Shown in pieces: positions 33,258-45,049 of a DNA stretch of 64,000 nucleotides. The notes under the pieces were generated by a model. The model was not told the origin of the DNA. It saw nothing but the letters and a program-made list of their open reading frames with translations, and made no database searches. The DNA lies in the NCBI GenBank assembly GCA_025602905.1, contig JAHLKI010000003.1, positions 558,001 through 622,000 of the forward strand, written 5' to 3'. Source of the DNA: Phlyctochytrium arcticum. Taxonomy: Eukaryota > Chytridiomycota > Chytridiomycetes > Chytridiales > Chytridiaceae. Within the stretch, counting starts at the first letter, position 1, and each line of letters begins with the position of its first letter. Made by a program: the position numbers and the translations under genes.

Positions 33258-36062
33258 ATGCCGCCGAAGAGGAAGGTGAGATGGGCATCTTGATCAACTT
33301 GAACATCAAGCGCCGCTACAGTCTACTGATCGTAATTCCTTCGTCATTTGCCTTTTTTCTTGAACCTCGGAAATCCTCAGGCTGTAGGCTCACGCGTTTG
33401 GTTCTATGAAGTGCCTGGAAGAAAGAACAGCAAGTGGTACTTTATACCCGGCTGTTTTGGTTGTGGGACCAAGAACTCCTCACGATTTTACAAGTTTGGA
33501 TATGACGAGCTCGGTAAGCTGGCGATGAATGGTGTGAAGCCTCAGCTTGCGCGTAGGGCCGCTGCCCCGTATGCTTGCGAAGGGTGTCGATCTCGATGGT
33601 ATAAATACGGATTCTTCCGACCTGTGGAAAGTGTACCAGATGAATCGCCGGAAGCAAATGCAGATAAGGATGAAGCCGTAGTCATAATGGTTGATCATGA
33701 TGAGCCGGAGAACTTGGATGCCATCACCATTATCACTCCTTCGAAACCGGATGAAGAGGATCCCGCAACGGTCAATGACTTGAATAAAGCCATGTTGGAC
33801 TTTATCAAACGTCCTTTCGACAGGAATCCCTTTGTCGATGTCGATGGATTCATTGCGGCATACCCACGTCTGTACGAGCTCAAGGACACACCACTTCAAT
33901 CCGTGGTCTACAGGGACCGCATGAAGAGAAATATTATTTTTTCCATCTGCTATGAAGCCCATACCATGGATAGGAGGTGCGACTATATCAAACGAATTGT
34001 TGGACGGCAGATGATCGGTCAGTCATATACCCTGCAGCGATACTTTTCGAGAGTAGGGATCTGCTACAATCCGTCAAAGTCGGTTGCCCGTTCAAACGAT
34101 CTAATCCTGGAGTTGCAAGAAGCCGTGGTGAAGGACATTCTCCAAACAAACCCCCTTCTTGTAGTCACGATTGACGATTTTCACTGGTGTCAGATTCGCG
34201 CCATACCAAGCACAGCTAATGCGCCAGGCAAGTTTACGAGCGCAAGAACAACTGCCAACTATGCAGTGAAGCTTCATCGAGACCTCAAACCACTTCCCCC
34301 TGGTATTGGAAGTTTGAATGCCTCTCTCCTGCAGGACGTGTCGTGGATCCCCCAGGTCATCGAAGGCCCCGGAAGCGAAAGCTATGCCAAGTTGCGCAAT
34401 GGCGAAGTTCTCTCCAAGAAAATGTATGCTTATAGCATGGCAACGAAGGCGGCATCTCAGGAAGACTTCCATATTATCGGGAGCGATAATAATCCCATGA
34501 AGTCAGCTGATGACCTTAAGCCCGTCATGGACAACATAGAGGCATTTCTGTCCAAAGTAGGCTATCCTGGCGAGGATCTTGCACACAAACAGTCCTTTGT
34601 GCTGGCCGGGGATTTTTACGTATGGATGTACGTCAACAAGCTTCTCAGATCCCCAAAGTACCAGGCTTTACAACCACATGTACTGGCAGTACCCGACTTG
34701 ATGCCTGTATCACTCAACTCTCAAGAGGCCATCCTCATACATGCTTGGACGCTGATTCATCCCCTCTGGATTGCTGGGTACCCCGAGATTGAGAACACCA
34801 CGCCAATCAAGATGCGACCTAAACGCAGAACAGCTATGCTGGCCCTTGCCATGACCGCATGGCAAGAATGTCGAGAGGAACTTCTAAAAACCTACAAGTT
34901 GGCGGCCAATCATCCTGACGCTACACCCGTCCGCAAGGCTATGATCGATGCCATCTTGTGGGTTTTTGAGGAGGCTATTCCTCTTTCCGTGGACTGCCCA
35001 TACTTGTTAGCCAGTGGTGATCTTGGTCAGATCAAGATGTGTCTGCAGCGCCTCTTCCCATTGTTCACCCGTCTGGAGAAGAAGAATTACGTGAACATTA
35101 TCCTATTCCAGCTCGCCCTCTTGGAGAAATTGCCGGCCCACCTCCCACAGGATGTCCTCGTCTCTGTCCTATTCTCCACGTTTTCCAGCGAAGACCTAGA
35201 GGTCTTTCATTCCATCCTTCGCGCTGCTATCCGCTTTTATGATACCAACGATCAAGTGACCCGGAAAGCGTTCCTTATCACAGCCATGAGGGGGGAATCT
35301 GCCCTCAAGCAGCTGGCAGAGATGACTGTACGCGAATTCCAGCTTCGCGGACTTCCGATCCCGATGGATGATCATGACAATGATGAAGAAGATGATGATG
35401 AGAAGTCCAGTGCACCGCTTCCCTTGGAGAAGGCGATGGACGATGTTGTTCCCAGAATGGTTTCTCATCTGAAAGATCTTTTTTCTACCCTTCTATCCTT
35501 CTCGCTTGACGTAAAAGGACAAACTGGAAAGTTGTCGTATTGGTCCAATGTGCCCCACTACAACCTTGTGGTAAGGCCTCCCCCTCCACCCACCCCAAAT
35601 TCTCCTCTTCCATCCCCATCAAGTCCTCCAGTTCAATCCCCTCCCTCCTCTTCATCGTTACCAACACCAGGGTCCAGTCCAGCAAGAAATGCAAACAAGG
35701 AAAATCCCGACAAGATCATAGTTACCCTTCAAGAAAGCTTGGTCGCAATCCCTCTGAAGCGTCAGACGTATGTTAATCTTGGAAAGCACGTCAATATTGT
35801 CGATTATCAATCTGTGCCGAAGCCATTGTCTAAATCCCCTCTTGGCGACATCACCAATGGGCCAGCAAAGCCATCAGCCAAAGCCCAGAAGACGTGGGAT
35901 TTCTTAAACACGAATTCGTTGACAGGAGATCGTGCAGGCTGCGGATGCCTAACAGATGATTGCAAGTGCCCCAGCATGTTTCAGTGGATTGCCAAGCAAT
36001 CGCTGACCAACTTTTGGAAGAACATTGACAAGGTTCCAGCGCGTGATGTTGAAGGTGCGTAA
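33258..36062 (+). CDS. Two-exon gene, unnamed TE-associated family, copy 1
   Basis: Exon 1 is 33258-33275 (MPPKRK, nuclear-localisation-like), followed by a GTGAG donor. Exon 2 runs from 33381 (after CTCAG) to a stop at 36062; total about 899 aa. The start is supported by copy 2, which has the same tiny exon and intron. Domains: an N-terminal CxxC pair (PGCFGCG, CEGCRSRW); a central region with VVTIDDFHW, FVLAGDFYVWMYV and VSLNSQEAILI, whose acidic residues could form a DDE-like site; an acidic stretch at about 35370-35405; a Pro/Ser-rich linker; and a C-terminal Cys cluster CGCLTDDCKCPSM. I recall fungal and animal TE-associated proteins with a similar LNS-x-E block, but no name. Function is unknown; a transposase role is my inference. 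The frame is intact, unlike its MULE neighbour. Confidence 0.75.
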
Positions 36063-36424
36063 AGACAGGGTACTCGCCTGCCCCTCAGGCGCTGGTTGCG
36101 CCGCTACACCATGAACAATTACTCACTTTCTTACAAACATTGTCTAGATTGAGATATCTCAGCCTCACATCGATGCGTTCTGCGTTTGACGTTTGGGGTC
36201 CATTTCCATACCCCATGACAATCTCATGCTGTCGGTTTTTAGGGCGTAGTTTGCACCTATTACACAGTTTGGCGTGGTGAACATCCTCCCACTTATATTT
36301 TAGCATATGTTCGATCATTTCATTCACTTCTTAGCACTCTTTTACATTAGAATTTACATCAGTATAGCACCCATCAGTTGTCGCGGAAATTGTTTGGACC
36401 GTCAGACATTGCTTACGTAAATTT

Positions 36425-36670
36425 TTGGCGGGAAAATCTCGGGTTGCGCTGAGGGGCACTGCCTCGGGTGCAGTCGGAGATTGGAGCCAGCCGCCCACTA
36501 AAAGGAAATGTTCCAACTGCAGATCGTCCAACCACGTCTACGACCATGTCAACAAACGATGCGGAAGACCGCAAACCGCCCCAACTCAAGCAGGAGGCAG
36601 AGGAAACCGCGGCGGGCGTGGCCAACATGGCGGAAGAGGCAGTCGGCGCGGCCGTGGAAGTCGTGTGTGA
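36425..36670 (+). CDS. Possible exon: zinc knuckle plus RGG box
   Basis: An 80-codon frame with KRKCSNCRSSNHVYDHVNKRC, a CCHC-like knuckle of irregular spacing, followed by an Arg/Gly-rich tail (GGRGNRGGRGQHGGRGS). Such tails bind nucleic acid and occur at the C-terminus of some MULE transposases. No ATG starts it; TTG is the first codon, so it may be an exon of a spliced gene or a relic. It lies inside the TIR element, about 360 bp after the 899-aa gene. Confidence 0.4.
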   Translation: MAGKSRVALRGTASGAVGDWSQPPTKRKCSNCRSSNHVYDHVNKRCGRPQTAPTQAGGRGNRGGRGQHGGRGSRRGRGSRV

Positions 36671-37051
36671 GAGGCTAGAGTGTGGTGAGTTGATGCCTCT
36701 TGCTTTGATTTCCAGGTGTCAGCTAATCCCATCACGTCCCAGGGGTAAAAGCTTCCTGACATTGTCGGTTGCATAGCAACGATCATCTTCACCATATTTC
36801 TGTCCTCCGTTCGCCATGTCTCAAGTTTTGTCTCTTTAGTTTTCCCACTTTCATCCTTTCAACAATATTTTACACTTGCTTGATAGTCCTTTCCCTATGG
36901 ACTTTTTTTTTAAACATGCTTTTATTTCGACACAGGAGTGGTGTGTTCCACTGCCGACCAGAACCAACACGCTGGACTGGGAGGATCCGGCTCCCAAAGG
37001 CAGCCATTCCCGATTGCCGGGCCGTGGTTGGGGTAATGATACCTCTTTGGG

Positions 37052-37140
37052 CAAGCATTACACCCTTTATGGTCCAAATGAGGGGGACACTCCGCAATTC
37101 AGTCAAAAGCTCTCCGCAGTTTAGGTCGTCTCGTCATGGC
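37052..37140 (-). repeat. Right terminal inverted repeat
   Basis: Reverse complement of 30601-30690, with two mismatches in the central 75 bp. It closes the element. Confidence 0.88.
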
Positions 37141-37170
37141 CACCCATCCCAGCAAAGTGGCCACAATGCA

Positions 37171-38238
37171 CCAGACGCGAGTGGAAGCCCTGCTCCCAAA
37201 AACAACCCACTAATCAGTGTAAAACTCGCCATCGACCTCCACGGTTTAAAGGAAATCGAAATAGATAACTCACTGAGTAGTGAAGAGCGAAAAGATAAAG
37301 GCCTGCCCTAAGAGCATTGGAATATCAATCCACTCAAAGGCTCAAATAAGTCAATGTGGCGAAGGCCGAGGCTGAGTTCAACTGATTGGCGATAGCATAA
37401 AGTACCGATATCCGGCTATACTCCCATATTTGGACTTTTTTCTGGCGAGAGCCGAAGAAGAGAGAGAAAAGGGAAGGAGGCCAGAGGAAGAGGGAGAAAA
37501 GGGGAGGAGAAGTTGATTTATGATGTGGCAGACAATGTAACAATAGCCAAAACTCAAAGTACCCATGGCAAACGTTATTTATTGCAAGGTTCATTTGAGA
37601 TCGAGCGCATGCATGGATTGAACGGAAGATCGCAACACAAGATAATTGAGAAATCGGGATAGATGGCGATCAAAGCATAAAGAGTGTAAGCAACTATCCT
37701 AACCTATCTATATCTACCTACCTTTCTATCTGGTAGACATTCTAACGTACATGTTATGGTCATTGGTTGGCTGTCAACTTGAACGCTTCACATCGATCAC
37801 ACTCGCACTAGTGAGGGCAAAAATGAGCTTTGCCTTTACAACGTCGGTCCTTTGGCTGAGTGCAATGACAGTGCTGCCTGATGAGATGCAGGGCCGTCTC
37901 CGTGACTTCACAAATCCTGTGCCGGCCAATGTGGTATTCTAAGAAAGCCCCTTGGAGATGACCGCATGTCCTGCATGCTTGTGGTAGCCGTTTCCTGACC
38001 CGAGGTCCAGTGTTATTTGTGGGGGGTAGAGATTGAGGGATCCGCTGAGCAGGCGCCGGTGGCCCCCTCAATGAAGATTGAGATGAAGGTCTGGTGGGTT
38101 CAACTCAACTTTTTCCGCCTCTGGAAGGAGGGGCTCGGTGGCAGTTGAGGATTGACCTGGAAAACTTTGAATGGAATTCCAAGTCGCCTCAAGGTTCTCC
38201 GCCTCTGCCATCAAATCTGCCAAGTCATTGTCTGCAAT
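37171..38238. other. Unassigned stretch
   Basis: No recognised gene. A purine-rich region at about 37440-37520 and a pyrimidine-rich tetranucleotide-like patch (CTATCTATATCTACCTACC) at about 37704 are the only notable features. Confidence 0.35.
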
Positions 38239-39080
38239 CTAGCTAAAGCCGTCGTCCTCCTCGTGGCTTTGAGTCAAAGAACCAGGAATGCTGCATGGAA
38301 CAGGAACAGGAGTTGCAACTGGCATTGCTCCTTCATGTGCTTCCCTCAAGGAAAGCCGCAGGTCTCCATCTGGTTCGCGAATCGGTGCCATTGTCTCCCT
38401 TGCATTGCTACGCTCTTTCCACTGGGCATAGTATAAATCCAAATGTCTTTCCGTCTTGGGTCCTATGTCCGGTCCGAGTGTGGCATTCCAATGCTTGACC
38501 CACAAGCAGAAGGATTTCTTTTGCCGTTCTCCAGACATGGATGATGGGTTAGCACTTTGTAAAAATCGAGAATGTTCTGCTGAAAACTTTTGCTTTCCCG
38601 CATCCGTCTTGACAGGAAATACCATCTCGCAACCAATCAACTCCTGAGCAAAAAAGCGAGCTAATTGAGTTAACTTGCGAAGCAGAATCACAGTATCATT
38701 CATGGGGGCTACAGTCATGGCACCCACCGCCTCAGACTCTGCCAATTCTTCCGCAAAGTCATCTGTCAACTCCTGTAGCTGATTATTTTCCAAAATTCGT
38801 AGACAATCCTTCATACAAGTCTTCAAGCCACTCCTTTCTCCAGTGTCATGATAGAGATAAATGATTGGCCAGTCTGGGAAGAGGGTTATGTCGCTGAAAC
38901 TGGATATCTGTTGCTGCAGTTCGTCGCAAAGATACTGCGCGGAATGGCCACCAATCTCTTTGGACAGACCGCGGTTGCGAATGGCCATGTTCAAGTTCCA
39001 TCGATGGTTAAAGTCAAGCAAGGCGTAATGAGTGATCTCCTGTGATTTCTTAGTACAAGTGACCAGGATGATTTTCTGCT
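38239..39080 (-). CDS. Unrecognised frame downstream of copy 2
   Basis: An open minus-strand frame of about 260-280 codons (LDFNHRWNLNMAIRNRGL and on) that ends at 38239. It is rich in Leu and Glu, suggesting helices (CLRILENNQLQELTDDFAEEL), with a basic middle and an acidic last residue block (SHEEDDGFS). I know no homologue. It lies about 430 bp downstream of the second copy of the unnamed 899-aa gene, on the same strand, so it could belong to the same element. It might equally be the end of a third element. Confidence 0.4.
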
Positions 39081-39081
39081 T

Positions 39082-39505
39082 GTGATTATGGCATTTACAG
39101 TACGCAGAATCTCATTTCAGGCCCACAAATACAGTATGCTGGCCCATGGCGGTATCAAACTTTCAAGTGGTACGATGACCTCCACGACAGCTGTAGTGGG
39201 ACGATTGCAACCGGAGAAGGGGCAGTCCGACCTGCGGACTCACGTCGTCGCCACCAAGACCTCCAAACTCTCCCAGTTAACAATTCTGATGTAGAAGACG
39301 ACGGCGAGTCGGCAACCACAGCGACGGTGATGATGACCGCACCAACGGCAATGACTCGAGGGTCGGATCCCCCCCACCATATTCCTGCTCGCAGCGCTGG
39401 CCCCTGTGGAACGGCTGCAGCTTGGGCCAGTCCTACATCTGGCTCTGCGTCCGGTTCTGTAGCCGTCCCCTCCTTCACCATTAGCCCTGTTGGTAGCCCC
39501 CTCAT
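39082..39505 (+). other. Possible short exon, plus strand
   Basis: After a TTTCAG acceptor-like site at about 39119, the plus strand reads PQIQYAGPWRYQTFKWYDDL and then a Thr/Ala-rich segment to about 39520. No family recognised; composition alone makes it a weak coding candidate. Confidence 0.25.
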
Positions 39506-39513
39506 ACGCCGAA

Positions 39514-40465
39514 TCAGAACTTACGCGCGATCGTTGCGTACATTGACGAGCAATTGCAAGAATCAACGATACAACCACAAGATGCAAGATTCAAGTCATT
39601 GATGGATGTTGTCGTCAGAAAGTGGCAAATGTTTACTGCGCGCGCAGTAGACCTTTCTTTCTGGTTGGTGACATCGGCAAGAGGAGCCCATGAGGTGGGT
39701 TTTGGGATGACCTGAAAATCAGAGATATCAATTTCGTTCCCGAGCCATGCGAACGTCTGTCGACAGAGCTGCAAAGGGACTAGAGATTTTCGAATGGTTG
39801 CCAACATCCTCCTCCCTGGTTCTTGATCTTCCAATGCTGTAGCTGTGGTCCAGAAATGTCCTTGGTCAGACTAGGCACAGTGTGTCAGATGACAAAGGAC
39901 CCTGAATGTTGGAGTCCGTGCTCTGTGTCAAATTGTAGTGAGGGAGTCCAGTTGCGGAGTATGGCAACTTCCCAATCTTCCCCTCAATCTCGAAAGAGAA
40001 TGTGAACAGGGCGGAAAACATCGCGCGAAGGTGTGACACCATTCCAGGTACGACATTTTCCATTGCCTGTTCAAAAGGAGTTGATCGGGCAGCCACACTG
40101 GCCAGGCCGTCTTTAATTGTGAAGGAAGCGGCCTGCCCACGCAGCTCTTTCTCTCATTCTGTCATTGCAAGCAACTGCAGTGCAGCTGAAAGGCAAAAGA
40201 CCGATGCTTCCAATTCATACAACTCAGGATACTGCTCAACGAACTCGTCCATTTGGATAAAGGGGTTTGCTACGAACGGTCTAGCACGAAATCCCTGCAA
40301 GTCCTTGCGATAGTCCGCAAGCGATGCGCTGCCTTCCGGAAGAGTTGTTTGTAGGGGCATATTGATTGTCATTGCCTCAATATTTTCGGCGTTATCAAAA
40401 TCAGTGATCATGAAGATTGAATCGCCCTGCTGAGGCGGAGCTGGGGGTGGACTAGCATGGGTAAC
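39514..40465 (-). pseudogene. Unnamed 899-aa family, copy 2, C-terminal part
   Basis: This aligns with the gene at 33258-36062. MITDFDNAENIEAMTI matches the MVDHDEPENLDAITII block; NPFIQMDEFVEQYPELYELE matches NPFVDVDGFIAAYPRLYELK. It then jumps to the region equivalent to about 35300 in copy 1 (QLLAMTE against QLAEMTV), so about 1.4 kb of the centre is deleted. FEQAMENVVPGMVSHLRAMFS and the Cys cluster CGCIVDSCNCSSM follow. A TGA at 40151-40153 and a frameshift near 39850 add to the damage. The deleted segment contains all three putative acidic motifs of copy 1. The frame continues across the gypsy insertion to 47846-48185. Confidence 0.85.
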
Positions 40466-40816
40466 TGTAGCGATCTTAAGGAATCGGCTACTGAGGATGA
40501 TGTGTGAGTGAGGGTGTGGTAGAGATAGCGTGAGAAAAATGAGTAAGGGTCAGATGTGCAACTTCGCAGGTTGCGAGAGTTTGGGGTGTCTTATTGTAGC
40601 TTGCAGTACAGAGGAAGAAAGAAAGCTAGCGAGCACATGCACAGACGCATGGCTGCCTGTTATACAAGAAGAAAATAACAAGGAAGAAAAAGACATCACG
40701 TGTAATGGTGGACAGTCGTTGGCTGAAACACCAACGCGACCACCGGATGTATTGGCGCAACGCACTGCGCAGCAGCGCGGTAGCGCAGTAACTCATCAAA
40801 CCACGAACCCGCTACA
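40466..40816 (-). repeat. 3' LTR of the gypsy element
   Basis: 351 bp with TGTAGCG...GCTACA ends. By eye it differs from 47490-47840 at about 12 positions, roughly 3-4%. It contains a GC-rich inverted pair (ACTGCGC and GCGCAGT, about 40766-40793). A GAGGGGGG polypurine tract precedes it on the minus strand (40817-40824). Confidence 0.95.
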
Positions 40817-41560
40817 CCCCCCTCAGACTTGACGGTCTGAGTTCTTGGAGAGAACGCGAGTCTAAAGATCAGGGTTTGTGTGTCAGTAACAAGGTTGAAG
40901 TTTCCGATTACCAACGCAACCTCGCCGGGCCTCCATACACCGGTCTCGCCAGACGTATATAGATACCACGCAGTGCAAGTGAGGCAGACCGGACACACGC
41001 CAAGACGTCTGGTCACTTGAGTTGTGAAGGGGCACGTATCCAGCAATCTTGCTGTGGCACGAGTGAGGGGCTGTGATTGACAGCTGTCCCGAGACTCCCT
41101 TTGCAGATTGTGCAAGTTCAGGTGTGTATGTGTTTCCTTACGTTGAAGGTTATAACGCGTAATAACGGGAAGACCTTAGTGTTGTTGTCCCGGTCTTTCA
41201 TCATCAATGCATTGACAATGCATCCACTCGGCTCCGGCTACCAGAGTCCTGACGGGCAAGACGCAAGGGGCAGCCTTGGATGTAATCTCAACGATGTTGA
41301 GATTGTGCACGCGTGCGTTATGTCATGATGCAGGGTGGGAAACCCAAAGAGTGATATCAAACACACTCGCTGCTGTTTGAGCAGTGTTAACATGTTTTTT
41401 CCTGTCTCGGAATGATAACAGGCGCATCGAGTCCGTGATTGACGGAGAAACACATATTCCTGTTCATCACAACTTACGCACTTCTGCGCTTTTTGCGTTG
41501 TGATCGATTCAATGGGGCTGTTGCTGACTGACTGTCAGTAGCCACGGCTGGTTCTTGGGC

Positions 41561-44500
41561 CTACTTGCGCTTTGCCGGTCGCGCAGATGCACCTTTCGCT
41601 ACTGAGGGGTTTGCTGTTTCCCAATTTCTCAGTGCGTCGGTTTCCTCGAGGTTCTCACGCGGCTCCCAAGTCGCGTCCTCGGGCCCAAAGCCTTCCCATT
41701 GAACAAGGTACATCCGCTTACGGTGACGGACCTTCTCGTCCATAATGCGGTCTACGAACCATAGTTCTTCGCTGTTAAGCAGCACAGGTTCGGGAGCATC
41801 CTTCGTGGCACGATGGGCTATAGAGCCTGGTTTGTGCCATGCCTTCAGGATGTCGACATGAAATGTCGGGTGTACCATACGCATTGGGTGCGGCAATTCC
41901 AATGTGTAAGTATCGGGATGCGGACCGGTTCCTTTGACCTTGAATGGACCGAGCCAATCTTGGCGGAGTTTTTCCGGCAGCTTCCCTAACGCTGGGATAT
42001 GAATTCCCTTGCGTTTAAGCAAGACTAAATTGCCTTCTTTGAATGCAAGCGGCCGACGACCCTTGTCGTGGTTTCGTGCTTGTGCATCCGGTGCATCGCG
42101 TAAACGCTGTTGCACAACACGTTCGATCTCCTGGACGGACTCAACAAATTTGGAAACTTGTTCCTTTGTTGGTTTGGAAACGTCCTGTAGACCTTCTCGG
42201 ATATGGTATCCAGCGGATACCTCGGGGAGACGGCCTTTGTCGATCATGAACGGGGCATAGCCGGTGCTTGATGGTGTAGAGTTCAGGTGAAATTCCACTA
42301 AAGGTAGAATGTCAACCCAGTTCTGACCATCCCCGTCCATATAGGCATTCAGCACGTTCTTGACAGACTTGATCTTGCGTTCGCTGTCTGCTGGTGTCGA
42401 GCGGTTGCGACTTCTAGCTTAATGCCTAGTGCGGCAGTGAATGCTTGCCAAAATTCAGACAAGATTCTGCTATCGCAGTCGCTGACAATGACCTTGGGAG
42501 CACCTTCGTTCTTGAAGAAGTGTTGTATAAAGAGAGACGCGAGCTCTGAACTTGAAACCTCCACGTTACAGGGGATCAAGTACACACGTCCTGACAGGTA
42601 GTCAACAATGACAAGGGCGGCATCGTAGTAATCGCCGTTATGGCTAGTCCTTCCCCCCCCACGACTCCGTCCTCGGCAGTGAGACAAAGTCCATGCCAAT
42701 GGTGTGCCAGCCCTTGTCAGGCACTGGGAGCGTGCGTAACAGTCCTACACCTCGTGCGGGACTACGGAATCGTTGACATGTCGCACAAGTGCGGACATAC
42801 TTTGCAACGTCCCGTTCCATAGTGGGCCAATGGTATTTTTGCAATAAGCGACCAAATGTTGTATGCTTACCAGTGTGGCCACCGGTGACCAACGTATCAT
42901 GGTATTGCGCAAGCAAAGCACTACGTAGGGCATCGGGCAAGTACAGGCGATCCTCGTACCGGAGCAACGTCAATGTTTGACCGGTGTTGCTTCTCTCCAG
43001 AAGGACTTCCACAGAGTATCTCCGTTCTGGAACGGTCATGGTCTCTGGCGCAGAAGCCTTGTCTTCGAGAGTCTTTTGCATCTGAAGAGCAAAATCGTCT
43101 GTAGGTAACAATTCAGCCCAGACTGACATGTCTACAGGGAGTTCGAATTGTTTTGTCGCCTGTGCAATCTGTTTCGATGCACGCTTTTTGGCACGCGCAG
43201 CATTGACCGTCACTACAAGACTAGACTTGTCGCGAGGTGTGCTGGCGGAATGCACGGCGATGGCGTTCAGGACCACGCGCTGAGCGCAGTCCGCACATCG
43301 CGGGGCATAGTATGGGTTTCGGCTCAAAACATCGGCTACCGTATTCCATTCACCGGGAAGATACTCGATGTCAAAGTCAAATTCCTGAAGCATTTCGACC
43401 CAATTCGCTTGTCGCCGACTCAAGTGTTGCTGATCCTGTAAATAGATCAGGGACTTGTGGTCGACGAACGCACGAAAGTGACGTCCCAATTGGAACTGTC
43501 GATTTGCCTTCAAGGTTTTGACCAGAGCGAGTAACTCCTGTTCGGGAACGGGGTATCGTGTCTCCGCATCTTGCATCTTTCGCAAAAAGTACAAGACGGG
43601 TCGCAGTTTAGGCAGATTCTTGAATCCGTGTATCGTCGTAGGGAGGGGAGACGGCATCGGATCCTCTGGGTCAACTGGTTGATCAAGCCATCCACCGATG
43701 GCGAAGCCGGATGCGTCCGAGAACACATAGACTTCTTTCGCAGGATCATACAGAGTCAGAACAGGAGCCGTTGAGATTTTTTCTTTCAACGTGTTAAACA
43801 CTAAAATCTCTGCATCACCCCACTTCCACGGATTATTGCCAGATTGTAGCTCCGATAGTGGGTGAGCGATCCTTGCGTACTCGTCGATGTATGCCGACAA
43901 GTAGTTTGTCAAACCAAGGAAGGATTGAATATCTTTGAGGTTTTTGGGCGTCGCGAAACTATTCACCGCGGTGACTTTGCTCTCAGCAATTCGCACACCG
44001 GAGTGACCCAACATATGACCACAAAATTCAACCTCCTGTACAGCCCATGAGCATTTCGATGGTTTGACGTACAGGGCGCTTGATTCAAGAGCTTTCAAAA
44101 CACTTTCGACGTGCTCTTGATGTTCTTCAAGCGTATCCGAAAAGACAAGGATGTCGTCAAGGTACGAGATGACATAGTCATCGTACATGCTCCCAAAAAC
44201 TTTGTTCATGATGCGTTGGAATGTGGCGGGTGCGTTGGTCAACCCAAAGGGCATGACAACGTACTCGAAATGTCCAAATCGCGTCTTGAATGACGTTTTC
44301 TGGATATCACTGGTTCTAATTCGAACGCAGTGATAGGCATCCTTGATATCAAGAAGAGAGAAGTACTTCTTGCCTACTGTGCGGTGACGCAGCTCTCCTA
44401 GATGCGGCAATGGGGTACGGTCCTTCTTTGTTTGCTTGTTCAACCCCCGATAGTCGATACAACAACGCAAAGTCCCGTCCTTCTTCGCCGCAAATAGAAC

Positions 44501-45049
44501 AGCTGCACCCCATGGACTTGACGAATGTCGAATCCATCCTTTGGCAAGTAACGTCGTAATCTGACGCTGAAGTTGTTCCAGTTCGCTTGGGCCCATGGCA
44601 CGCAAAGGAACTGACAAAGGTTTCTCTACGCCATCGATTTCAATCTTGAAATCGTCCTCGCCACGAGATGGTGGCAAGGTGCGTAGTTCTGAGAAGACCG
44701 TCTTCTTGAATTTCTTGAGTATCGGCAGCAGTGGGTTTTCCTCAGAAATGGACGCCAACGGATCTTCATCCGGAGCTTTTGGTCCGTGAGCCGAACTGCT
44801 GGTACCGGAGCTTGCAGCCGCGGTAACGCGCGTGGAGGCTGGTGCGGCTCGGACGCGCCCGTTTCCGTCGATCCACTGGAGAACGTCGATGTTGACTGCG
44901 AATACCAAAACGAATTCCTTCTTCACATAGCTCGTAGAAATTTCTCGGCCTTGAGGTGAATCTTGACATCCTTGACCGACGCGAGAGATGACTTGAGGCG
45001 GGGAGATTCGAGTGGGCAGTCGAACGTTCGCAGGTGGGCGGCGTTGCAA
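41561..45049 (-). pseudogene. pol: Gypsy reverse transcriptase, RNase H, integrase, chromodomain
   Basis: The frame is open for 801 codons from 45049. RT carries CIDYRGLNKQTKKDR, YVVMPFGLTNAPATF and the catalytic YLDDILVFS (about 44165). RNase H carries VYVFSDASGFAIGG. The integrase zinc region is HTGKHTTFGRLLQKYHWP...CATCQRF, and MDFVSLP holds the first Asp. The frame breaks at a C8 run (42653-42660). VSDCDSRI (second Asp) is in a new frame, and a compensating break near 42385 restores the original frame at DSERKIKSVKN (Glu region). The C-terminus has a WFVDRIMDEK...YLVQWEGFGPEDATWEP chromodomain (about 41600-41735), which targets chromoviruses to marked chromatin. Two indels make integrase non-functional; the homopolymer break could be a sequencing error. 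Confidence 0.93.

Larger units (their letters stand above)
30601..37140 (+). mobile_element. TIR element with dead MULE and intact 899-aa gene
   Basis: The outer 75 bp at each end are inverted copies with two mismatches. The left end reads AGACGACCTAAACTGCGGAG from 30609; the right end is its complement, ending at about 37131. Looser similarity continues outward to CATG and ATGGGT words. ACAATGCA occurs at 30570-30577 and 37163-37170 and may be the target duplication, which would put the true ends about 25 bp further out. Inside are a FAR1/MULE transposase pseudogene and a two-exon gene of an unnamed family, both on the plus strand. Confidence 0.8.

Noticed and set aside
33348..33380. Start of the 899-aa protein at TTG 33348 (PFFLNLGNPQ)
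   Set aside because: This stretch is intronic: copy 2 shows the same short first exon and a splice acceptor just before the conserved AVxxxVWF sequence.
41220..41330. tRNA-like or structured RNA in the gypsy 3' region
   Set aside because: Short inverted words exist but no cloverleaf or known fold could be drawn. I found no tRNA or rRNA gene anywhere in the window.
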